In this document: one piece after another, positions 54,401 through 64,000 of the stretch | Layout: every line of letters starts with the position of its first letter | Position numbering within the stretch: position 1 is the first letter of the stretch | Source of the DNA: Klebsormidium nitens | Lineage: Eukaryota; Streptophyta; Klebsormidiophyceae; Klebsormidiales; Klebsormidiaceae | NCBI GenBank assembly: GCA_000708835.1 | Contig: DF236988.1 | Location: forward strand, 644-64,643 | DNA length: 64,000 nucleotides | Direction: 5' to 3' | Translations under genes and position numbers: made by a program | Notes under the pieces: model-generated | Database searches by the model: none | Told to the model about the DNA's origin: nothing | Seen by the model: the letters and a program-made list of their open reading frames with translations, nothing else

Positions 54401-57400
54401 GCCGGGTTATTGGAACTCCCTTGCACCAACCCGCGCCGGTGTCCTCCACCACTCGCGCCCCCGGGCTGCCCGACGGACCCACCTCAAAGAAGCGCTCTAC
54501 GCCCGCGAGAACGCGCGGGTCGTCGCCCTGCGTGCGCGCGTTCAGAGCGCGCTCCAGAGCCGTCAAACACCGCGACACCAGGCCGTACCACTCCTCCCAG
54601 GCCCAAGCCGCCGACTTGACCTTCGCCAGAAACTGCTCGAACGACTCAGTTTCGAATGGTCGGTTGCGCCCCTGTTGCTCTGCGCCCCGGTCTTCTTTGT
54701 GAAATCGGTCTGCCCTCGACCAAGCCTCAGCACAGGCCTCGCTGAGAGCCTGACGCAAAAGGATTAGCGCGAGGCTCAGCTCTTCTTTCGCCATCGCTTC
54801 TATCCACAGGGCCTTAACGTCTTCTCCGTGAAGGCCTGCGAGCGCGCGCAGCGCACGGACGCCCAGCTGAAGCCTCGCCGCCCCGTCCCCGAGCTGCAAG
54901 CACAATCTTTCCACCAAATCCAGAATTTTCGCGTGGTCTTCGCGGCCACGAATTGGCCACACACCCCTCCCCTCTGACCAGAACATCTCCAGCCGCACTG
55001 CCTGAAGGCGCAGCTCCGCCGCGCGCTTCACGAGCGCGCGCGCGCTTTCCTCTACGCCGACTGGCGCGCCGGGCGACTGCTCCTTCGCGCCAACGAGCGA
55101 CGCGAGCGCGCGCTCCTCTTCAGGACTGGCCATCTCGGCCGCGGCCTCGTACATGTCGGCGGCGCGCGCGCGGTCCCCCTTCTTGTCGAACAGCCGGGCG
55201 GCCGCCGCAAAGTTGCCGTCGGCTGTCTCGACCGCAATTACCTCGTCGAAGTAGTCGCGGCGCTCCAGGAATTGGCGGCGCTTCGATTGCGAAGGGAAGG
55301 CGAGGACGCACTCCAGCATCAGGGAGGTGTCTTTGCGGCGGTGGTAGTGAAGGGCGCACCTGCGGAGGAGATTCTCATTTTGTGTGTTGAACCCACTTTT
55401 AGTCTCTGCTCGTTTGTATTTCGGGATTGCAACAAAGACACGAGAGAGCAGGTCAAAAGGCGCAAAGCACTGAGGGCCTTTCACCGGGAATGAAACTTTC
55501 CCTCTATCCAGAGAAGCTAATGCAAGTTCTGCAGTACTGGAAGGATCTGGAAAAATACAACGAGTTAGTTTATATACGGCAGAAGTTGAGGGGAAAGCTC
55601 GGTCTGGAAAGCTCGATCTGGAAAGCTAGGATCTGGACGGAAGCCGGCTCATGTTATGGCTTTATGGATCATGTAAGGCACTTGCACAACAAGAAGGAAA
55701 CAACGGAGACCTTTTATGGATTTCTATTCTCTATTTGCCCGGAATCGGAGGCGTGCCAATCTTATATACATGCTCGTCATTTAGCAGTTTGACTCCATCA
55801 ACGCGCAGGTGCTTTTCGATTCCTTTTGAAATGGGTCACCTTTTCGTCATTCTCCCCAGTGACAGCATCTTCGCAGACAGAATTGGACGTGACCTCTTCG
55901 CGGTGCAAAACTACGAGAGGCAGCAGAAGGGGATCGGACTGCCGTCTGCCCCTCACCTGTTTAGGTAGTCAGCCTTTAGGTCCACCAACGTCTGGTCGAA
56001 GCCCCCCTCTTTCTCCCACTCTTTCAGCAGCCCAACCCCCAGCTGCAGCTGCCTCCCCTTAAGGCACGCTCTCAGCGCGAGCTCGCGCGCGCGCGCCTCC
56101 GAGTACGCTTCCGCCGCCTCTGCCCAGCTGCCCGCCATCTCGAAGCATTCCGCCGCCTTTCCCCACAGCGGGGGGGCGCATTTCTCCTTGAAAACTGCCC
56201 CCGCGTCCGCGAACCTCCGTGCCTTTCGCAGACAGTCCCCCGCGCTCTCCCCCTTGTCCAGCTCGAGGAACAGCTCAGCCGCGCGCGCGTACGAGGCTGC
56301 CGCGACGCGCGTATCCGGCGCGCGGTCGGCCGCCTGCCGCAGCCCCGCGGCGCGCGCCCACGTGGCATGGAACGCGTCGCCCGCGCGCTCGAAGCACAGG
56401 ACCGCGGAGTCGTACCCGCGTTCGTTGAAGAACTGGCGGCCCCTGCGCGCCCACTCCTCGGGCGTGCTCCGGCTTTGGAACGAAGCGACCAGCTCCGGTG
56501 TGAGGGGGAGGAGTTGCACCAGAGATGAACCCCCCGTCCAGAAGTCAAGCATAGGGCGGCGCAGCTCGGGCGACTCGTCGAAGACCCACAGCCGCTGGCG
56601 CGCGCGCGTCAGGACGACGTACAGCTGTTTTAGTTCGCTGCAAAGCAGGTGATGCCGCACGGGGTCGAAAGGCGGGCAGGCGAGCTCGGGGGAAGGGAAT
56701 TCGCTGTGGGCGGACGAAGGCCGCACGTTGTTGAGGTAGTTGTACACGACGCGCCATTTGACGCCGAGGGGGGAGTCCGAGAAGAAGTTATACACCAGGA
56801 CGTCCTGCGAGGGAGAAACATATTCAGATTGTTGCAACGGAGATATGCTACAGGATGAAGTCCTCGGATGAAGCATGAAAGACATGAGTCGAATCCCGAC
56901 CTCCTGTCGGCCTGCCAATCTCGAGGTCTGCAAATGTTTTTGGAAGAGGGCCTGAGCGGGTTATTCAAAACTAGTACAGCCCTGCAAGCTGCTAGAGTGA
57001 ACGTGTAATGTACTCCTGCTCGATGCTTCAAGCGAGTGATCGAGTAAGTATCTGAGAAAAGGAATCGCAGATGTCTGACTGTAAAGTGTCCGGCACAACC
57101 GTTGGTTGAAAATTCTCAAAGAAAAGCCTATTCAACTTGGTTAAAGCAAGCTTCAACGTACTTGTTGTAAACTTGCGGCTGTTTGGAGCCATTTTTCTAG
57201 CTATCTTCCAAGCTGTCTGATGCTTTTGACGCACCCGCCTGAGCGACCGTCCGCAAGCAATGCTCGCGTAACTGGATCACAAGTTGGTCAAACAGGATTG
57301 ACCCAATCTCTCAATCTTTACAAGGTTTCTCACCTGAAACTCGAGCCCCTTGCACTCGTGCACGGTAAGCACCAGCATGTCCGTGCCCACTCGGTCCACC

Positions 57401-60400
57401 AGCCGCCGCTTCGCGGCCGCGTCGCGCACCAGCACCACCTGTTCCGCGCCGAACTCGCACCCGCCCGTGCCCGCCTGCCAATTTCCATGCACGTGGGCAA
57501 TTAGTCCCACAAAAGCGTCAAGCTGTTCAGGTGAAATTTAGGCTGAAAGACCCAGATAACCCTTTACCGACGGCATCGCACGCTGTAACCACTGACGATG
57601 TCACGTGCTGTGGGTGTCAAACAGATAGACTCGACTTTGACGGATCGGCTTCAGCCGGATCAGAAACTGTAGGGAATCGACATTCAGGACGCTGGCAAAA
57701 AGGCCTTGGAACACGAGGTGCGGTGCGCGTTACACATTTCGAATGCAATCAAGACACTTCTGGTTCGCAATAGCAAAGCCTTTATCCCAAAGGTAGCTTC
57801 AGAATCCTAAAGAAAGCGTCATCAAAGGATGATTATCCTCAGAGACTGGAAGGCACGTATAACGCCACCTAATGATGGTGCTACGAGAGCAGCTTCCACA
57901 ACAGCGGTACGCGGCTTCGCAGAGGCCAGATTTTCTACTGCGTAGCTCCTCAGAAGACAGCGACCATTTGATTCATTGGAACTCACAACCAGTTTCTTGG
58001 AGAAGCCTTGGAGCAAAGCTGCCCAGCAATACAATATATGCACGCCCTGTTGGGGCGCCCCCCCAACGGGCGCCTCCTCAGGTAGCCTCACCTGGAAGGA
58101 CCCCTTGCCAAAGAGCGCGGCGAGAAAGTCGACGTCCGCCCCAGTATGCAAAACCGTCGGCATCTCCCCCGCGATCAAGGAGCTTTCCGGTTGCAGCCGA
58201 TCCACCATCGCCGGAAAGAAGTGCACCAGTAGCCGGATCACGGAATCCGCCACGCGAACGATCCCGCTGTGCGTCCGAAAGTTGGTCGTCAGCTGGTGGA
58301 CGTCCGGTACGCCCGTTCCGCCGGATTCTGCCCGCTCTCTAACGGAACAGTCTCGCCGGAGAAACTCGCTGTAGAAGAGCCGTCGCACGTCTTCGAAGCG
58401 GAAGCCGACGCCGCGCGCGATCGTCTGCGCGGTGTCCCCCGCGAAGACGAACCCGCCTTCGATGTGCGCGCACACGAACTTGAACAGCGCGAGCTGCGCT
58501 TGCGTCAGGTCTTGCACTTCGTCCACGTACACAAACTGGTGGGTCACCAAGCGGTAACCCTCCCGGGTTAGCTCCCGGTACACGTGCCCGACCACGTCAG
58601 CGATGTCGTAATCGCGCAGCGCGCGCTTCCGCCTCTCGTACTGCTCGAAGAGTTGGTAAATTTCGGACCGCTGCTCGGGGCTGAAGGACGACGACCGGGC
58701 TTCCGAGAGCTTTAGATAGGCTTCCCGGCTCAGGCGGCCCTGGGGGAAGCGTAGAGATTCCTGGCTTCCCTTGATGGTCGAAATGATTTCGGTGTAGACC
58801 GCCGACGGGTCGAACTTCTTCCGGAGGCGCATGTCCGTGTGAGGCCAGTAGTCGGAGCCCACGAACCTAGTTAGGAACGAGAAATCGAAGCCGATTTGTT
58901 CCGGGTTAAGAATTTCAAGCGGCAGGCAATCAAATCAGAGACTTTTTGCTTGTATCTGCAACCGGAAACAAATACCGGCATTGCTCTGCAGAGGTCGTCG
59001 TATTCGACGAATTGTGGGGCACCGCAACCGAACCCGTTATCCATGGCCTACCAGTGAATCGTGAAAGTTTGGCCAGGTTGCAACGCCCTGATCACACTGA
59101 TGAAAGGTCGGCTTGCAATGAGGATGAAGACCATAAGGGAGGTCTATCACAAGTGGGACTAAGGGAGTCGATTCCGCGTGCTACTTGATTACTTGGTTGG
59201 CTCACCACATTCCTATTCAGCTCTCCTGAGCTCAGACGGCAGAATGCTCTACGAAAATGCTTTGAAAGGGAAAATCATTACAATACTTTCAATGACAGTT
59301 CACGTTCGAGAACCACCACGAAGTGATGTCAGACCAGTTATGACTCAATTTAAGTAGATTCTGTCCAATCAAAAAGACAAGACGGAATCTGGCATGCAAA
59401 TACGCGCAAAATAGTGAACGACACCGCGAAGAAGAATCTATATCAGGCTGTGATCCAAGAAAGGCTGCCCTTTGTTACGCAGGCCCGCGATCTCGCGCCA
59501 GATGAAAACTGAAGAAGAACCCTTGATTAGACCGAAATCTATCTTCTTGATTGGCCGTCAAGCTTCAAGCTTGAGTGCAAAATTATGCAGCTCTCAAGGT
59601 CAAGCTGGTAGACCACAATAGTCAGAAACACCATTGATGCCACGTGCACACGCTTTTGCAGACGGATTCAAACCTGTCCAACATTGAAAAGGTCTTTCTT
59701 AAAGCAGTGAATTTTCGGGGGGCAAATCTAAACCTGTTGGGGATTAGCGACTTTGATCGGGACGTCCAACAGACAAAAGAGCGTTAAAACCCCGACCTTC
59801 GTAAGCCTCAAAATTTTCCCGCACCTGTCATAGTCGACCTCCTGTCGCCACTCATCTCGAGCCTTCCGCGCGCAGCGTTTTTTCCCCGGTGCGAAGCGGA
59901 CGTCAGCACCGTCGTCAGCACCGCTTTCTTCCCCGTCCCCGGGACTCAGACCGTCATCATCCGCCATGATGGACTCGTCATCGTCCGATGATTGGGCACC
60001 TGTCCATCAAACGTTTACCTCGCGTTTTTTTCGGAACACAATTAAGGTTTACCATACCACCAACGGCGTATTCATTTCACACACCCATTCTGCGCATACA
60101 TCTCCCGCTTATGGAAGCACCTATGCAGACTTTAATCGTAGTAAGCAATCGCCGACAGGCTACGCACACAAACAGGTTTCGCTCCAGACATGCTTGAATA
60201 ACTCAAACTTCAAGCAGGAGTCTCCCATGCCCGCCTGGTGGGGTAGCAGCCAACCAAAATATACCATCAATGTTGGAGACAGCAGAGTATCCTCTTATGT
60301 AGTAGCTCCCTCCCCTCGGATTCAAACGAAGCATACAAGCATGCCCGGTCGGAGAGGGAATTACATGCCACGCGCTAACGCTTGGATTTGCTCAATTCTT

Positions 60401-63400
60401 CTTTCAAGCAGCATAATGTTAACGCCAGGTCACTGAGGACGCAATGTTCCTTTACGCAACAATTTGTTACCTTCTCCGATGCGGATGGAACCGAGGGCGG
60501 CGGCTCCTGTAGGGCCTGCAGCAAAGGAAGCCGCCTGTGAGCTTGATTTATGTCTTTACTCCCCTTCAAACTGTTTCCAAACAATTGAATGGCGTTGGGC
60601 AGGATCGGGTGAGTAGTCTAAGATTGCAACAGAAATGCACGACTACTGATTCATTAGAGGATCACGCCGCCGAGCACCGTTAGTGTCAGAATCGAGGATC
60701 CGGATCTCGGCAATTGTGCTCTCACTTTCTGAGAGACTTGAAGAGGCGACTGACTCAGTGGACGGGATCATCAGATGGAACCAAGAGAATCTACTCGGTC
60801 GCGATAACATACTGGTGACGCAACACAAGCCAGCTCTTTGTGGCTCACTGACATTCGATGGAGCACAATCGTTCGCAACAAGAGTTGCACGTTCTTACTA
60901 GAGAAATTGACTAGAATCGCAGTCACTCAAGTCTCAGCCCTTGAGAATTGCTTAAACCCTCACCTTGTTTGGGGAAGAATGGCCGGGCGATGCCGCCGTC
61001 CAGCATGGTTACGAACTTGCGGAACGTGATGACTAGGGGGAACATCCCGGGCTCCAGCTGAGTCATGTCGTCCGGAATATCGCCCAGCAACCGGGCCTCC
61101 TCGGTTTCATCCAGCATGACGTCCTGAAGGCCAACCGCGGGCTGCGTGGCCTCGTTTTGGGCTGTCAGAAAGAAAAGTCAATTAGCCAAGGCAGATTCTC
61201 GTTCGCAAGTACTACGATCAAAAAGAAGGATGCGCCCCCGATTTGAGTAAGTCTATGCAATACCTGTGAAGAAGGGATTGAATCGCTGTGCATTGAATGA
61301 ATATTTCAGAGCAACAGAAGGCACATTTCCCACCTGCTGGGTCGCTCCGTACCCAATGTTGCATGTCAGACTGGAAGATTCGAAGTGAAAGGGACAGCGA
61401 GAATTTGCAGAATGTGGACGGGGGCACTCAAAATCTTTCGCCATATGTGGGCCCACGTAGGCTTACTAGAAACCCCCCGTCAAGAAAACATGCACCAGAA
61501 CATTTTCCCGGCCCACCACTCCGTTCCGCTGTCGCCCGTTCCGCTACTCACCCGTTCCGCTGTCCGCCGCCTCCATGCAGCGCATTGTCCTGTTGAGCGA
61601 CTGGCGAATCGCCGCGCACAGCTTTGGGCTGAGCGTCACCATCAGCTGCCGCAGGCGCGGCGGATCGGCGCCGCCCTCGACGGTCGCGGCCGCGCCCGCG
61701 TCGGGCTTTGGAGGGTTTGGCACGGCGCTGGGGGCCGCGGCGAGGGCCGCCTTGAAGCGCTGCTCTTTTTGAAGGAGGCGGGTAGTGATGACTGTCGTCT
61801 TGCCAGTGCCGGAGCGCCCGAGTATGAAGACGCTTTTCGGGTACCTGGAGCCGTAAAACATAATTCCGCGAAAATGCCGTTCATGAAGTCGCCCGTCTCT
61901 CAGGCGGGTAGAAACATGTTCTGTGGAGGTTTTCTTAATCCGATTAAGCGCGAAGATATATGACCCCTGATCAGCATGGTTGCGAGCAGACTTCCAGACT
62001 ATCGAGAAAGTGCCCAGATCCCTGGGTAGGAGCTGCCACCAGTATGGAAATAACGAAGACGACTTTTTAAAGAACTCGTACTCCACTCGATTTTACTGGC
62101 ACTCATAAAGGGTTCTCCAAGAATTCAAGCACGGAAGAAATTTTCCGCCCAGACTTAAGTAGACACGGAGGCGGTTCTCAAGCTTGCAAGCAATCAGAAG
62201 TGCATACATGACAGCCCTGCTTGACATTGGCAATGCGCTGAGATCCGGACCGACTTGCGACAGCCCACTTCGAGCCAGAGGGGCTACAATGGTAACCAGA
62301 AGCAATCAAACTACATTCCAATTAGGTACAGTAAAAGGGCAGATAATGGTTGAGTGGGCGCTCACTGCACGATGGCCGCCTCCTGCTCGCTGACCTCGAA
62401 CGGCAGCTCCAGCTCGCTGCCGTCAGCTGCCGTCATCAGCACGTGGGCTGCCCCGGGCGACATCTCGTAGAACTTGAGGAGCAGCAGGCTCTCATCCACA
62501 GCCGCTTCCTCCAGCCCCGCGGCGGCCGCTTCGCCTGCAAAGTTTCAGGATTTCAGGCTTTGGGATTAGGATTCTTTGAAAGTTGGGCTGTTGTCTGATT
62601 TGGCGTCTACTGTCTTTTCACAGCCTGTTGCTATTCTCTGCCAGGAAACGAGCAACGCGTAAGGATTGGGACGGCAGGCAAAGATTGGGACGCCACGCCC
62701 AGAGAGTTCGGGCGTCACGGGCCTTCGGACGTCGAAAGTGTGTTGTCAGCCGCAATTGACTGCTTGGAGTGACTGACTGGCTATCGAGACAGTCGTGGAG
62801 AACGCCTCTGAAACGGCTCAAATTCCAAAAGCGGGTCGGACCTTGGTTTCGGAATTTGAAAACTTCTGAACACTCCCGTCCGAATCAGAGATTCAACCGA
62901 GCCCTTGCCAGCATGGCTCTCTAATTTTGCGAGGAAAGGATTTTGCGGACGTACTTCGTACTCATGTTAGAAACTTCGACAAGCGTACCGGCAGCTCGCA
63001 CACCAGATTGTTCAATAAAAATGTTTGATACCTACTTCTTATTCACTGCCATATCCTGGGAGCCATGGACAGTGGGGAAGATCCATGACTCTGAACTGCT
63101 GAACACAAACCGCCAGCGGAGTCGTTTGAAAGACAAGCGGACCACAGAACGTTCAAAACAAGATCATGGTGAATTTGAGGACAAAGAAATGATTTTCTTG
63201 ACGACAGTGCGGAGGACGAATGAGATGAACGTAAAAGACGCACATCACCCCCGAAATTCTTACCAGAATGCTCGAGGGCCTCCTCCGAGACTTCGACGGC
63301 CCGGTCCTTTTTGAACCACACGAACCGGTCGTCTCTATCCCAAGTGAGCGGCAGCACGAGACCGTTCTTGTCCGGTGACCGTTTCGCCCGGCAGCGGTGC

Positions 63401-63495
63401 AAATAGCCGGGGGAGTAGGTTCGATAGCTGGATTCCAGGCGTCGGATGAAAGCCAGGCGCTGGCTGCTCAAGACCAGGTGCCACGCGCGAAGGAC
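51469..63495 (-). CDS. TRANK1-like UvrD/SF1A helicase with long C-terminal repeat region (5' end outside window)
   Basis: Visible exons 63495-63264, 62534-62366, 61844-61552, 61161-60964, 59999-59825, 58866-58092, 57474-57334, 56804-55957, 55359-52398 and 51612-51469 (stop). They join in frame to about 1978 aa; the first exon here opens with a CAG|GTC acceptor, so the N-terminus is beyond 64000. Helicase motifs in order: LLLLKFYEMSPG with ELELPFEV before the Walker A GRSGTGKTTVITTR; Walker B FVYVDEVQDLT; motif III GDTAQTIARG; motif IV LTTNFRTHSG; motif V VLTVHECKGLEFQ; motif VI LYVVLTRARQRLWV. After it comes an Ala-rich TPR-like helical region (RGYDSAVLCFERAGDA, AASYARAAELFLEL, KAAECFEMAGSWAEAAEA) and a 987-codon exon of helical sequence ending in an acidic low-complexity stretch. 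This order matches the plant UvrD-like TPR/ankyrin-containing protein 1 group. Probably nuclear or cytosolic RNA/DNA translocase; role not established. Confidence 0.88.
51580..51770 (-). repeat. Triplicated 5' boundary of the last helicase exon
   Basis: The last exon starts at 51612 (CGCAG|GTCAAGAGCGAGCACTT). Similar sequence recurs upstream in the intron with boundaries at 51678 (GTCAAGAGCAAGTACTTCC, but the acceptor reads CATG, so AG is lost) and at 51721 (GCGCAG|GTCAAGTGCGAG, acceptor kept). Units are about 43-66 bases and include adjoining intron sequence. Confidence 0.8.
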
Positions 63496-64000
63496 CTGGC
63501 GGTGAAAAGGAGAGGACTTTTGTGCGGATGTAAGTTTTTCTCATGAAGTCCTGATTCCCCGAGAAACGGAGCGATGCTTTTGGAAGAGATGATCGCCCTT
63601 TGAATTCAAACGGTGAGAAGCGAGAACGTGGTGTGGATAAGGAGGGTCTCATAACGGACTATGTCTAGCGGCTGACCCCTCAAGAAACCCCGCGAAAGGA
63701 AGACTCGCTAATAAGGGACAGACCATACAGATCGCCGGTTGAAGCCGGCAACAACCGGGTATTCTCTACAAGTAGACTTTCTCAATCATCGAGATAATGT
63801 TCCAGCGAAATTGAATGCAAGCATGCATCTTTGGCGTGAGTGATGATGCGTAGAAAGCACCAGCAAGAGAACATCATGCCCGGTTCATCAAGGCCCCACC
63901 GCCACAAAGATGAAAGGAAATGTCAGTGCTCTCAGTTCAAACACAAATGTGCGCTTTTGAAAAGCGGAAACTATCTGCACTGATCCGAAGTGCCCAAATG
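63496..64000. other. Probable intron of the helicase gene
   Basis: No coding segment resembling the family N-terminus was found after the acceptor at 63496-63498. The stretch probably lies within the next upstream intron, which runs off the window. Confidence 0.4.

Overview
This is nuclear DNA of a green-lineage eukaryote, not a bacterium. Genes are split by short GT-AG introns, intergenic gaps hold no compact operons, and three proteins point to a plant: SEC23 with a plant-style N-terminus, a chloroplast-targeted heme peroxidase, and a UvrD/TRANK1-like helicase with the land-plant domain order. GC-rich exons, phase-0-biased introns and GCGGCCGC-rich spacers would fit a streptophyte alga such as Klebsormidium, but that name is inference; no species marker was seen.

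Layout. 1-5.1 kb: two single-exon ORFs of unknown function (one coiled coil), a decayed ubiquitin copy and a small orphan ORF. 5.3-11.4 kb: a KDZ-type DNA transposon gene on the minus strand, followed on its upstream side by two tandem-repeat blocks. 13-14.4 kb: an intronless glycosyltransferase-like gene. 15.3-23.6 kb: complete SEC23 (9 exons, minus; 758 aa modelled), with introns 6 and 7 packed with copies of its own exon ends. 25.3-32.7 kb: TMEM131-like gene (4 exons, plus), divergent from SEC23. 33.9-41.1 kb: three tandem copies of an unrecognised membrane-protein family (one decayed, two intact) with an internally duplicated ectodomain, plus two MITE-like insertions. 42.4-48.2 kb: APX-R-like heme peroxidase (11 exons, minus; 355 aa modelled) with a predicted plastid plus twin-arginine leader. 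51.5-63.5 kb: TRANK1-like UvrD helicase (10 exons visible, minus; 5' end lies beyond the window).

How they relate. SEC23 (COPII coat) and TMEM131-like (in animals, linked to secretory cargo handling and COPII) are divergent neighbours, with about 1.7 kb between their start codons; this may be coincidence. The strongest unusual signal is structural. In SEC23, in the helicase and in the decayed membrane-protein copy, short tandem duplications carry an exon/intron boundary (CAG|GT) into the adjacent intron. All introns modelled in SEC23 and the TMEM131-like gene are phase 0. Together this suggests introns here arise or grow by tandem duplication of AGGT-containing segments.

Exon coordinates were worked out by hand from splice signals, reading-frame continuity and family similarity; no alignment or transcript data were available.
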